Both the position numbers and the translations under genes were made by a program. Below are positions 44,475 through 55,414 of a DNA stretch of 64,000 nucleotides, piece after piece (position 1 is the stretch's first letter; each line of letters starts with the position of its first letter). A model generated the notes under the pieces. That model worked only from the letters and a program-made list of their open reading frames with translations. It was not told where the DNA came from and ran no database searches. The DNA comes from Tupaia tana (taxonomy: Eukaryota > Chordata > Mammalia > Scandentia > Tupaiidae): the NCBI GenBank assembly GCA_026018925.1, contig JAKSZU010000002.1:153448495-153512494 (forward strand), given 5' to 3'.

Positions 44475-44719
44475 TTTTTAAAATTTGTTTAATTGCCAAA
44501 GGGTATGTATTCTCACCAGAGAAAGAGAGAGAGAAAGCACCCCTCCCCAAGAAGAGTGGCCATGCCACGATCCCCTTTTCTCCATTTCTCCGTCCTGTGC
44601 ACACATGCCCATGCACTAAAGTGTTTTTCAAGCTGCTGGGGCTGAGATTTGAACTGCAGTTAGCTATGTGGGGTCTTGTTTTCTATGCATACTTAACTGT
44701 TGTGCTGTGGGATTGACCC
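44475..44719 (-). mobile_element. SINE-C
   Basis: AATTGCCAAAGGGTATG tail side, decayed body, head complement GGGTCAATCCCACAGC. Confidence 0.75.
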
Positions 44720-45388
44720 TATTTCTATTTTTTTTTAACATTTTGTCTTCACTTTTAAAATCATTAAACAATAGATGCACAACCTTTTTTAAAAAAAAAA
44801 AATCAAATAATCCTAAAGGCTTACAGTGTGAAACAGCAACCCTGGCCTACTCCTCATTTCCCATCAGGGACAAACACTATTACTTTTTTAGGTAATATCT
44901 CCAAATGGAAACAATATATTTAGGCTGCTATTTTTGATTCATCAATTTCAGACCCTATCAATTACTTCACCATGGTGGAAGATGAGGATTTAGTGGTTAA
45001 ATATGATTTTAGCTACCTGATACCTTTAAAAAATATTCTGACCTTCAAATCTCCATCTCCACCATCACAATATATTTCTCCTACTTACTAATTCTATCAG
45101 CATTGTTTATATTACTGGGACTCTAACTTCGGCCTGCTATAGAAGTGAGTTGCTTACTGTGAATTGTTTGATTCAATTGGAACAGAGAAACGCTCAGCAA
45201 ACAGTAGGTGTTTAATAAACACCATTGAATGAATGACTGTCTATGAGACAAAAAGCATTGCAATGTGCAATTAACAGGACTGTTACAAATGAATGAACGG
45301 AAACATAAATACGTGGGATCTCCCAAGTGGACAGAGAAGAGGAGATGAAGCCGAGACAGAGAGCCACAGGTTCCTGCACTAGCCATTG
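44720..45388. other. Unassigned, possible L2-like remnant near 45180
   Basis: GCAAACAGTAGGTGTTTAATAAACACC at 45197 (quoted in part) resembles the L2/MIR 3' end. The rest shows nothing. Confidence 0.35.
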
Positions 45389-45547
45389 TGGTGCCCAAGA
45401 TCCCGAGAGGAGAAAGGAGGAGAAGGGATTGCAGCGTGACCATCCCCCCCTGGGGGTGATTTCTCACTTTCTGTCTCTCTGTCTCTCTGTCTGTCTGGCG
45501 AGCGCATGCGCCCTATAGCAAAAACCTCTCCAAAAAAAGAAAAAAAA
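45389..45547 (+). mobile_element. SINE-A1, 5'-truncated
   Basis: Begins inside the body at GGTGCCCAAGATCCCGAG; the tRNA head is missing, while the 3' part is well preserved with CpGs and CCTATAGCAAAAACC. Confidence 0.92.
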
Positions 45548-45712
45548 TATGGTTCTATTAGTTCAATGTAAGTAGAGCGAATCTGAAGGGGAGGAATGGT
45601 GATATCTATTTCATGATGATGTGGCGATATTTTAGAGAGAGAAGAAAAAGACACACGCAAAGACAACACATACCCAGTTCCCAGTCATTTTTTGTCTGAC
45701 ACACCCATGAAT

Positions 45713-45796
45713 TATTGGGTTATCAGGAAAATCATGATGTATTTATCTATGTTTCTCTAGGCAAAAATGCATCATGATTTTTCTGACAACCCAATA
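45713..45796. mobile_element. Mariner-type MITE, complete (84 bp)
   Basis: Left end TATTGGGTTATCAGGAAAATCATGATG; the right end is its inverted copy TATTGGGTTGTCAGAAAAATCATGATG (each quoted in part elsewhere). TA at both ends fits Tc1/mariner. No transposase. Confidence 0.85.
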
Positions 45797-46085
45797 GATG
45801 TAAAGTTAAGTCATTTCTTAAATGTAATGAATCAAACTTCAGAAAATAGAAAATATTTTAGAGGCACTCAGCTTAATTGTTTTCTACTTAGCATAGGATT
45901 GCCAGAAAATCCTTTTTTTTATTACTGCCTTGTTAACATAGATCTCCTTCCTTAATAACGTACTATACTGAGCATGATTAATTAGTACTCAGATAATGAC
46001 ACAGTATTAATTCAATAGCATCAATTTGAAAATAAACTGTGGTCAGAAAATCCGATGCAGAACAAACAGCTCTGTCTTAAAGATC
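45797..46085. other. AT-rich spacer
   Basis: No recognisable feature. Confidence 0.45.
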
Positions 46086-46091
46086 TGCATG

Positions 46092-46336
46092 CCAGGCCAG
46101 GCACTGGGGGGCAGCAATAAATGAGTGTCCTGAAAGGCTGGAAACCACACGGTTGACGGAAGGTTTGGATTCCCAGGTCGGGTGGAAAACGCATGGGCAT
46201 GAGCAACAGTGCTCAGGATCTCAAGGAACTGGAGGACTGGGGAAAGGGGGTCACAGTGTGAGGATACCCTGCTGCCGGTGTCGTCTCTTCTCTCATTTCT
46301 CTCCCTCCCTCCTTCCCGCTCTCTCTCTGTTGCACA

Positions 46337-46338
<2 letters not shown>
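46092..46338 (+). mobile_element. SINE-D
   Basis: GGCCAGGCACTGGGGGGCAGC head, GGTTTGGATTCCC B-box-like site, CT-rich tract ending at TCTCTGTTGCACAAG. Confidence 0.62.

Positions 46339-46372
<34 letters not shown>
46339..46372. repeat. (CA)n microsatellite
   Basis: About 17 CA units following the SINE-D pyrimidine tract. Confidence 0.95.
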
Positions 46373-46374
<2 letters not shown>

Positions 46375-46942
46375 TATGCATTCCAGTCCTCATTTGACTC
46401 TATCCAGTCAAGAGCTGACTTCGAGTGAGTCATGATCTATTCTGCCTCCAAAAAAGAAAATGTGTCTACATGATCACATTCACTGGATGGAGGCAGTGCC
46501 TGGTTCTGTAAAACTGAGATAGAAGATGGGAAGGAAAAGGACAGTTACATGATGAAAAATTGTATATCTGGAAAATAGTGGGCTTAAATCCACTTTTAGA
46601 AGAAATTTCTTATCATTTGCCAGTCAAAATATTTCTTTATCAGTAAATGGAGAATAAAAGCTCTAGGAGTTTCGGAAATGTAAATAATGTGCTCTTGAAT
46701 GAGGTTTTATTGATTTTGGAGTGCTCTATTCTTTATTTGCAATTTGGGTAGAATTGTACTCTAATTATGGTCGGCGATCAAGGGTGTACCTCATAGAAGC
46801 ATAGACAGGCTGTGTGAGGAGGAGTGCCGGACATGGTCTGCTCTAGTCCTACTATATTTACACACAGTAAAAGAGGGACGTGATGTGTGTATGTGTGTGT
46901 ATGAGAAAGAAGAAAATAAAAGTTTTGGGTTTTTATCCCTTT
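46373..46942. other. Unassigned spacer
   Basis: No recognisable feature apart from a short TG-rich stretch at 46882-46900. Confidence 0.45.
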
Positions 46943-47203
46943 ATTTTTTTTAATATGTTTTCCAGAGGGTGTTTGAACTCTCCAGAGAGAGGCAGAAAGA
47001 CAGTGAGAGAGAGGGAGAGAGAAAACACCCACCATCGGGAATGGTCACTCTGCAATCCTTGTCCCCCATATCTCCCTCCTGTAGGGATTTTGAACATGTA
47101 CGTGCATGTGCCCCGCATGTTTTTCCAGCTGCCCTGTCCCAGACTCTAACTGTGCCGTTGTCCAAGTGGAATCCAGCACCCTTATTGACCAGGGCAAAGC
47201 TAG
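46943..47203 (-). mobile_element. SINE-C
   Basis: T run, GTTTTCCAGAGGGTG, body CACCCACCATCGGG, head complement with GGTGCTGGATTCCAC. Confidence 0.72.
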
Positions 47204-47300
47204 CCTTTTTTTCCCTAATTTAAAACTTCAAATTAATCTAAATGACAGCCATCCATAGTCTATATCCCTAAATTCTCAAAAAATAAAAATGGATCTGGAG

Positions 47301-47553
47301 AGGACCAGCAGATGGCATAATGGTTATGTTGCTAGACTTCTATGTAGTCAACCGTGGTTCAAGTCCTGGACCTGGCAGCTTAAAACTCATGCCAGGAACA
47401 TGTGCATGTGTGTCCAAAATCCCAAGAGGAGAATGGAGGAGAAGGAATTGCAGTACGGCCACCCCTTTGGGGGTTGATTTCTTACTTTCTGTCTCTCTGT
47501 CTCTCCTGTGAGCACACACACCCTCTAGAAAAAAAAAATCTCTCTAAAGAAAA
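47301..47553 (+). mobile_element. SINE-Ai, TSD
   Basis: TSD aaatggatctgga and gaatggatctgga. AGGACCAGCAGATGGC head; ACCCCTTTGGGGG palindrome. Confidence 0.94.
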
Positions 47554-47727
47554 GAATGGATCTGGAATAAACAAAAGTTGAATAATGTCATGTTCTTCTA
47601 TTTTGCCAGTTGGTTAGACTCACATACGATATTTACACATAACCTTGGAAAGCAGTGGTAGTGAAGGTGGGGTTAATCTGTGCGGAACACACACAGACTT
47701 TGTGACTGTGAAGAAGTTAGAGGGCCT

Positions 47728-47945
47728 GGGACCAGCAGTTAGCATAATGGCTATGTCGCTGGACTCCCACGTAGTCAACCGCAGTTCGAGTCCCGGACCC
47801 AGTGGCTTAAACTCACGCAGGGTGCGTGTGCGTGCGTGCCCAAGATCCCGAGAGAAGAACGGAGGAAAAGGGATTGCAGTGTGGCCATCCTCCCTGGGGG
47901 GTGATTTCTTGCTTTCTGTCTCTATGTCTCTCTCTGTTTGTCAGA
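47728..47945 (+). mobile_element. SINE-A1 lacking its 3' end
   Basis: Well-preserved head and body up to CTCTCTGTTTGTC, then unrelated sequence. The GCGAGCGCAC...CCCTATAGC segment and tail are absent; probably a later deletion. Confidence 0.88.
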
Positions 47946-48281
47946 CGTGAACAGCTAGTGAGGCATTTTCATGGACTCTGCTATAAACACCTTCTATCTG
48001 TTTTAACAGGGCAAGAAACTAATGTCAATTTCAGCATGCTGAGACCAGGAAATGGAGGTTACTAATTAACAAGGAAACACAAGGTCGATTAGTTTTCTCT
48101 GTTCCAATTATTTTCTGAAAGTGCTTAAATCATTTTCCCTTAATAAATTTGAGCACGTGGTATGCCTTTCCTAGAGGATTTGGAAAACCAGCTCCAGGCC
48201 ATATTCATGTGTCTGGAATATTTAATCCCAAATGTAGTAATTTAAGTTTCTTTTATTTATTTATTTTATGAGAGTAAGAGA
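47946..48281. other. Unassigned spacer
   Basis: No recognisable feature. Confidence 0.45.
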
Positions 48282-48291
48282 CAGGGACCTG

Positions 48292-48450
48292 CAGGGCACA
48301 CCCGCAAGCACAGGGCATCCAGAGAGCGCACCTGCAGCTTTGCACATGCTCCGTGATGCTTCTGACCGGCAGAGAGTCACTGAAGCTGCTCGGAATAACT
48401 ACTCGAGACACAGAGATCTGAGTGAGAGGGAGAGGGAGAGGCCATGCCAG
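48292..48450. repeat. Direct repeat, copy 1
   Basis: GCAGGGCACACCCGCAAGCACAGG, AGCACCTGCAGC-type and TAACTACTCGAGACACAGAGATCTGAG segments (quoted in part) recur at 48784-48937 in the same order and strand. Unit not recognised; could be part of an old minus-strand SINE. Confidence 0.85.
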
Positions 48451-48680
48451 GCATAATGGCTATGTCGCTGGACTCCCATGTAGTCGATCATGGATCAAGT
48501 CCCGGACCCAGTGGCTTAAACTCACACTGGGTGTTTGTGCATGTGTGTCCAAGATCCAGAGAGAAGAATGGAGAAGGGATTGTGGTGTGGCCATGCCCCT
48601 TGGGGGTGATTTCTTGCTTTCTGTTTCTCTGTCTTTCTGGTGAGTGCACGTACCCTATAGCAAAAACCTCTCCATAAAAA
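48451..48680 (+). mobile_element. SINE-A1, head clipped, between direct repeats
   Basis: Starts at GCATAATGGCTATGTCGC, lacking about the first 14 bases, exactly where direct-repeat copy 1 ends in GCCATGCCAG. Tail AAAAAGAGAGAGAG. Confidence 0.9.
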
Positions 48681-48783
48681 GAGAGAGAGAGAGTAAAAGA
48701 CAAGGAGCAAGAGAGAAACAAGCACCCTCAACAATGTCCCACGCCATTGTCCCCTAAACCCAAACCTTCCCAGCCAGTAAGGC

Positions 48784-48937
48784 TCAGGGCACACTCCGCA
48801 AGCACAGGTCATCCAGAGAGCTCACCTGCAGCCTCGCACATGCTCCGTGACACTCCTGACCAGCAGAGAGTCATTGGGAATAACTACTCGAGACACAGAG
48901 ATCTGAGGGAGAGAGAGAGGGAGTGGCCATGCCAGGG
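48784..48937. repeat. Direct repeat, copy 2
   Basis: Differs from copy 1 by substitutions and a 10-base deletion (TCATTGGGAATAAC against TCACTGAAGCTGCTCGGAAT, in part). The distance between copies is about 490 bp. Confidence 0.85.
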
Positions 48938-48959
48938 CTGCACCTGCTAAGTCTCTCTC

Positions 48960-49314
48960 GTCCTCTGTACTTATTAGGGCAAAGGAGGAAGGAACATTAT
49001 TTTGTAGGGAACTAGAAAAATATGGGGATTCGCAGAACACATTGGTTTCAGTATCGAAGACTAAATGATGCCAAAGGCTGAACAGAATACCTTGGAATCT
49101 GGAAAAATGCATTTATCGGATCACACACCCGTCTGGTGGCCTCCTGTTGTTACCCTGCGCACGCATTCGCTCACTCACTAGCGTTCGTAGATCCATGGTG
49201 TTCTAGAAGCATGGCATTTCTGCTCTCTAACAATGACCCTGGCTTCACTGGAGCAGCATGTTACCACTGTGTCACCATGCTGGCCAAACCCGACGTTTTC
49301 AGTTATACAGTGGC
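48960..49314. other. Unassigned spacer
   Basis: No recognisable feature. Confidence 0.45.
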
Positions 49315-49585
49315 AGGAACCAGCAGATGGCATAATGGTTACTTACGTCGCTGGACTCCCACGTAGTCACTGCAGTTTGAGTCCCGGGTCCGGCAGCTTA
49401 AAACTCATATCAGGCATGTGGCATGTGTATGTACATGTTCAAAATCCCGAGAGGAGAATGGAGAAGGGACTGCCACATGGCCATCTCCCCCTGGGGGTTG
49501 AGTTCTTGCTTTCTGTCTCTCTGGCGAGCACATGCACCTTATAGCAAAAATCTCTCTCTCTAAAAAAATAAAAAAAAATAAAAAG
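49315..49585 (+). mobile_element. SINE-Ai
   Basis: AGGAACCAGCAGATGGC head with a TTAC duplication (GGTTACTTACGTCGC), TGGCATGTGTATGTACATG body, AAAAAAATAAAA tail. Confidence 0.92.
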
Positions 49586-50110
49586 TCGTAAAATGTCAAA
49601 GATTCTTATCAAATTTAATTCTTTAAAAAGTACCCCAAACAGGTGCTCATTTAATTCCAAATCCCTTCTCTGTATTTATAACCCTGAAGAGTTAAATAAC
49701 AAATCCTGGATGGACAGACCAGGGTTTCTGATAGCAAACTTAGGAAGTAACATGTTATCAACATCTTCCATAAAGTGGGAGAGAAAGTTTCAGAAAGTTT
49801 TTGAAGTTTTTTTCCTCTCACCACAATTTAGGGCCATCTACATATAATTGTCCCTGGCCACAGTTCATGTGGAGAGACGATATTTCTGGTTAGCCTGCAA
49901 CTGTAGGAGGCATTTATTTTGAAGAGTGTTCTAGCAGGTGGTAATCTTCTTTAGTTTCAGCATTACACAAAACTGGGTGGAAGCAAATTTATAAAAGGCA
50001 TTCAGTCCTTGAGATGTGACCGCAGACAGATATGCAGATTTCTTTGTAGCTATAATAAATGCCCTTTATTAAGACTCACTAGCCCATGGTACTCTGATCA
50101 GAAAAGACAG
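49586..50110. other. Unassigned spacer
   Basis: No recognisable feature. Confidence 0.45.
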
Positions 50111-50111
50111 A

Positions 50112-50612
50112 ATACCAACCCAAATGCCCACAAACAGATGAATGGATTGAAAAACTGTGGCACATATACTCTATGGAATACTATTCAGCCATAAAAAAAA
50201 CCAACAAGACCCTGACTTTTGACAGAAAGTGGATGAATATGGGAGATTTACTGATGAGTGAAGCAAGTCAGTCTATGAAGGAGAGACATTGTATGTCTCC
50301 ACTTAATATATACTGAGTGTCCGCACTCTAAAGCCAAAATTAAATGACTGGAGGATATAGAAACAAGAAAATGGTTATAAATACCAGATACGGTGTGAAA
50401 GAGGGTGGGTGAAAGAGAGTCTGAGGAAGGACATTAAGGAGAAAAATAGAGAGACAAAGCATTAATGGGACAAAGAAATGGGTTATTATCTGCTGAAGAT
50501 ATCATGTATAATATTCTCAACTGGACTGGTGAGAAATGTATACATGTTGAAATATTCACTTTGCAAGCTAAGGGACATATGTGATAGAATGCATAAAAGA
50601 AATTTAAATTTA
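50112..50612 (+). mobile_element. 5'-truncated L1, 3' end
   Basis: CCAAATGCCCACAAACAGATG, GGCACATATACTCTATGGAATAC (in part), TATTCAGCCATAAAAA and the same 3'-UTR as 21258. TSD aaaagacagaat and aaaagacaggat. No intact frame. Confidence 0.9.
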
Positions 50613-50625
50613 AAAAAAGACAGGA

Positions 50626-50979
50626 TAAAAAAAGAATAAAAAAATGAAAATATAAATAGACCAGGTCAGAAGTATAGTCCTAAATACAGTTTTCATGAGT
50701 TCCGAAGAGGACAGATTTCAGTCAATATTATAATAGAAATAATCTCATAGAACCTATTCTGTGCATTTGCATACAGGACAAGATATGACTCTGAAGTTGG
50801 TGTTGTAGTCTTGGTCCATTTTTACATCCTCAGAGGTTTTTGTTGTAGCAAAAGGGGCAGATGGTGTGGGTCTCTATGGGACCCATCATTTTCTGCTTGG
50901 GGACAGCTACCATGTTGACTTCCTGCCTGCCATGACCCCAAGAGTGGGAATCTGTGCCCGCCTTCACATGTGAGGTGAT

Positions 50980-51016
<37 letters not shown>

Positions 51017-51094
51017 ATGTGTAACTGTGAGTGTAAATGTGCCTCTTTCAGGGTCACACTAGCAGGGGTAGTGGTATCACCAGCCCTTAGCTTC
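50626..51094. other. Unassigned spacer
   Basis: Includes the (TG)n at 50982-51015. No gene. Confidence 0.45.
50982..51015. repeat. (TG)n microsatellite
   Basis: Seventeen uninterrupted TG units. Confidence 0.95.
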
Positions 51095-51294
51095 ACCTGA
51101 GCACATAGGACATGAACATCCTGCCCAGGGGAATGGCCACACCACCATCCCTTTTCCTCCATTCTCATCCTAGGATTGTGGGCACACATGTACCAGCGTC
51201 TGGTGTGATTCTCAAACCAATGGCTCCAGGACTCAAACTGCAGTCAGCCATATGGGAGTCCAGCGACATAACTGCTACATTATCTGCTGGTCCC
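51095..51294 (-). mobile_element. SINE-A, tail side disrupted
   Basis: Body CTGCCCAGGGGAATGG and head complement GGGACCAGCAGATAATG are clear, but the tail and CCTATAGC segment are replaced by unrelated sequence. Confidence 0.82.
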
Positions 51295-51309
51295 TACAGC
51301 AGGAAATTT

Positions 51310-51535
51310 TTAAAAATCATTTTTATTTATTTATTTCTTCCATGAGTGCGAGAAATATATAGAGAGAAGTAGACGGAGAGAGAGACAGATATCACACCCA
51401 ACAGGCTCTCCTGCCCTGATCTCCCCCTAGCCTCTATCCAGAACCAGATCATAGGTAAGCATGTGACTAGCATGCTCTGGGGAGGGGGGTCTATGGACTT
51501 CAACCAGTAACCTTTCCATATGGGATTGCCTTACA
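51310..51535 (-). mobile_element. SINE-D
   Basis: T/A tail TTTATTTATTTATTTC, GAGAGAAGTAGACGGAGAG, ACACCCAACAGG body. Head is strongly decayed. Confidence 0.5.
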
Positions 51536-51928
51536 GAACATCATGTTTTTCTGATTTGCCACCATTTGACTTCTAACAGGGAATATTTTTCAAGGCTGGT
51601 CAGGAGTGAGGAAGAATAGTAAAGAAAAAACTTAAGTCCTGGAAGACAGACAGACATGATAAAACACAGAGAGCTTGTGATACATGTTCCAAAAGAACAG
51701 AAATTATTGGAGAGGTATTTAATGTTGGGCAAGTGCAAGAAAGCAAAGGAGTAGAAGGCTGACCACAGAAAATGACTTGCAAGACTCTGAAACATGGGAA
51801 AATTCCATCGCCTGTCAATCATCAGCTAGTAGGAGGAGTTTGGCAGACAGTTTTAGGAAGAGCAAACCACGTTAGGAGTGGCAAATGTGGTAGTAAGTAT
51901 AAGATATCGCTAATGTAAAGAATAAAAA
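51536..51928. other. Unassigned spacer
   Basis: No recognisable feature. Confidence 0.45.
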
Positions 51929-51929
51929 C

Positions 51930-52147
51930 CGAGGCTGGATGTGGCGTAGCGATAGAACAGAATGCTCCGACAAGTGGACCCGTGTGAGAAGGATGCGTCA
52001 TGTCCGGAGGCCTCCCTGAGTATGCCCGACACACATGCGCCCACAATGCGGCCGGCTGAAGCTGCCGGTGGGCCTCAACATCAGCACCTTGTCCAGGGTG
52101 CCAAGAGTGCTGGCTCTCTCCCACTCACAAGTAAAACAAAACAACAA
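51930..52147 (+). mobile_element. SINE-D-like, unusual body
   Basis: GAGGCTGGATGTGGCGTAGCG head (good A box TGGCGTAGCGATAG), then a GC-rich body unlike any other copy here, TGGCTCTCTCCCACTC and an AAAACAAAAC tail. It may be a separate family. Confidence 0.6.
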
Positions 52148-52149
52148 CA

Positions 52150-52504
52150 AGTAACTTTAAAGAAAAATCAGTAACGATGTTCTGTAAATGACATAAATAA
52201 ATATTTTGTTGTACATTGACAGGGGTTAGAGCCTAAAATACAAACTAAATAATAAGCAGAATTTGAAAAAAGAAAAAAGAAAAACACGAAAACAATGAGG
52301 AGTCTTGACTAAACCAGAATGAGATTAATCTCTTAAACTTGACCAAAGATTATTTCTTAATAGGGAAAGATTAAAAATTATATATAAAAGGTCAGAGTAT
52401 TAGCCTCTATTACAATTATGACTTACATTGAACTGGATTTTATGGCAAATTGAAGATAGTTCTTAATCCGAAATTTTATTCTGAGCATTCTCACAAATAA
52501 TGTC
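52150..52504. other. AT-rich spacer
   Basis: No recognisable feature. Confidence 0.45.
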
Positions 52505-52517
52505 TTTCTTTCTTTGT

Positions 52518-52769
52518 TAGTTTTTGCTATAGGGCATGTGCTCTCACTGGAGAGAGACAGAGAGAGAGAGAGAAAGGGAAAGTGAGAATTCACCCCCCAG
52601 GGAGGATGGCCATACCTAAATCCCTTCTCCTCCATTCTCCTCTTGGGATTTTGGGCAAGCCACACAGGTGCCAGGTGTGATTTTTCAAGCTACCAGGTTT
52701 GGGACTCGAACTGCACATTTAGTCATGTGGAATCCAGCCATCTTACCCTCTATGCCACCTGCTGGCCCC
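52518..52769 (-). mobile_element. SINE-A2
   Basis: GTTTTTGCTATAGGGC, CACCCCCCAGGGAGG palindrome remnant, head complement GGGGCCAGCAGGTGGC. Confidence 0.9.
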
Positions 52770-52917
52770 TCAAAAGTATTTCTACTGTCTTCTTAAAGCA
52801 AAGAGCTAAAGACCCAAGTAAGTATTGTCAATGTGATCATCAGGACTGGGTAGACTCCTCACCACCATCACTCACAGCTCTAGCAGAGCTGTGGGATAAG
52901 TCAAAAAGCCAGCTTCT

Positions 52918-53151
52918 GGGGACCAGCAGATGTCTTAATGGTTACATCATTGGATTCTCACGTAGTTGACTATGGTTCAAGTCCCAGAGCCAGAGTCTTC
53001 AAACTCACGCCTAGCGTATGTGCATGCCTACCCAAGATCCCAAGAGGAGAATGGAGAAGGGACTTTGTCATGGCCATCCCCCCCACGGATGTCTGTCTCT
53101 CTTTCTCTCCAGCAAGTGCATGTCCCTATAGCAAAAATCTTGCTTACAAAA
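52918..53151 (+). mobile_element. SINE-Ai, TSD
   Basis: TSD aaaaagccagcttctg and aaaaagtcagtttctg. Lacks the GTGATTTCTCAC segment (CCCCCCCACGGATGTCTGTC). Confidence 0.93.
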
Positions 53152-53296
53152 AAAAAGTCAGTTTCTGTTCTAGAAATTTCCTTGGCCAAGTGTATTTCAA
53201 TCTGATGATGTGTTGTTTTTAAAATGGGAATCTACCTAACTTCTTACTCACTTTATTTATACTTTTTTACAAAATGCTAACTTGCAGGTGAATTCT

Positions 53297-53544
53297 TTTT
53301 TTTTTTTTTTTTTTTTTTGAGAGGTTTTTGCTATAGGGCACGTGCACTCACCAGAGAGACAGAGAGACAGAAAGCGAGAAATCACCCCCAAGGGAGATGG
53401 CCACATCGCAATCCCTTCTCCTCCATTCTCCTCTCGGGATCTTGGGCATGCACGCACATGCGCCCGGTGTGAGTTTAAACCACCAGGTCCAGGACTCAAA
53501 CCACGGTCAACTACATAGCCATTACGCTAACTGCTGGTCCCTCA
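53297..53544 (-). mobile_element. SINE-A1, perfect 12-bp TSD
   Basis: TSD caggtgaattct (53285-53296, 53545-53556). The head has lost GACTCCC...GTAG-side bases (CTACATAGCCATTACGC), a deletion of about 20 bp in the anticodon-loop region. Confidence 0.95.
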
Positions 53545-53556
53545 CAGGTGAATTCT

Positions 53557-54159
53557 ACAGATCATACCACTAACGCCCAAGATCAATATCTCAGTCTTGG
53601 ATGATTTCTGTATTCACAAACATCACATCTATACAGTGACATGTCAACTGTCATTCTGGATCATCCACACAAACTCAGATGTGCAGCTGCAAAGCCTGAG
53701 TGTCTAATACGAGACTACAGTCGTTATCTTCTAAAATCGCTCTTAGAAGGGAGAAAATTTCAGAAGTCATACTGAGAGATGTAGAGATGCTTCAAAATTA
53801 GTTGAAGAAATACTTTCAGAGTCTTTTGAGGAGAACAAAATGGGAACATCACTCCCAATGGAGCTGCTGTTTCCAGGAGGATTCTGCAAGTGGTGTTCAG
53901 AAACAGGTTCTTTCTGATCAATCTCGTTCAAGTGTCAAGAGAACTACATTGCACTGGGAATGAGGCAGTGAGGAGCTAGTGAAGGTTGGAGAAAATATCT
54001 AGATAAACATTGAAATGATGTAGACATAAAATAAATGTTGGGATAGAACGTGGGCTTGAGTACAACGGAATAAGAAAACCCCCACCTGTTACTTGTACAA
54101 GACACTTAGACTTGTATCAGTTATGCATAAAACTCAAAATGGCTTTTTGCTTTTATATT
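53557..54159. other. Unassigned spacer
   Basis: No recognisable feature. Confidence 0.45.
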
Positions 54160-54415
54160 AGATTTTTGCCATTGGGTGTGTGTACTTGCCAGAGAGAGAG
54201 AGACAGAGACGGAGAGAGGGAAAGTGAGAAATCAACCCTAGGGGGGATGGCCATACCGCAATCCCTTCTCCTCCATTCTCCTCATGGGATTTTGGGCACA
54301 CATGCATGTGCACCTGGCATGGCTTTCGAGCCACTGGTTCTGACTTGAATTGCAGTTAGCCATGTGGGAATCCAGGGCTTTAACCTCCACGCCACCTGCT
54401 GGTTTCACTTTCTGC
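54160..54415 (-). mobile_element. SINE-A2
   Basis: GATTTTTGCCATTGGG tail side, CCCTAGGGGGG palindrome remnant, head ending ACCTGCTGGTTT. TSD-like ctttttgcttt / ctttctgcttt. Confidence 0.9.
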
Positions 54416-54960
54416 TTTGTTAAATTGGGAAATCAAAGAAATGATAGCATTCATATAAGTTATACTATTAAAAGGAGGCTACAATAGTTCAACGTTTCTA
54501 ACTTTCACACTTACTTTTTATGGAGTTGTTTTAGGATTTATATAAATACATAAATAGATCATTGGGGTGTAGGATTAGGAGAAAAATGTCTTACTCATAA
54601 ATTATAATGTATATATATGATATATTCTAACATATATTTGCTTATTTGAAGTTGAAATAGCATTTTCAGATTGATGATGTGGGCCGGGTAAGGACTGTCA
54701 TCCTTGGGTGACTTTCGAAGCAACTCAGAGGGGTCAGACCACACTACCCTGGGTACTGTGAGCCACTGGCCTAGTCCTAAGGAATACCACAACCCACCAA
54801 AGCTGGCAAGAATGGAATCGAAATATCATTTGATGTTCGTGAATGAAGATTCTAAGAGAGATGATTGTTATGGATGGTAAAACATATATGTCATGGGGAA
54901 AAAAATTACCACATCTGTTTAGTAGAGTGTCATAAAGGTATGCCCCTCAGCATACAGCTT
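54416..54960. other. Unassigned spacer
   Basis: No recognisable feature. Confidence 0.45.
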
Positions 54961-55185
54961 GGCCCAGGCAGTGGTATGGTGGAAGCTTGGCTGAACCCAC
55001 GTGGGAGAAGCCTTGGGTTCACATTCTAGGCCCTGCCCGAGCACACCGGGGGGAGTGCGCGTGCATGTGTGTGAGGAATGGCGAAAACGAGGACTGGGTT
55101 GTGGCAGGAGTACCCTGTCTCTCTGTTTCTCTTTCTCTCCCTTTGGCTCTCTCTCTCACATGAAAGAAATATGTGGATAAACTTT
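54961..55185 (+). mobile_element. SINE-D
   Basis: GGCCCAGGCAGTGGTATGG head, GGGTTCACATTC B-box-like site, GGAGTGCGCGTGCATG, CT-rich tract, weak ATGAAAGAAATATG tail. Confidence 0.68.
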
Positions 55186-55414
55186 AGCAAATACAGTTAT
55201 CATTTGCAAGTGCTTTAAGTGAACAGTGAGTGTCTTGGAAAAAGAGCTGGAGAAAACCGAGACGCAAGGGAAGTTTAATGAAAAAGTAAGTAAAAGGTGT
55301 CAAGTCCCCTGTCCAGTATATCATAGCAAGAGTTTGGGTTAAACCTGGATTTTAGAGTAGAACTAGTCTTTGCAATAAAGATGGTGACCCTAGCCCGTGT
55401 ATTTTATGAGGCCA

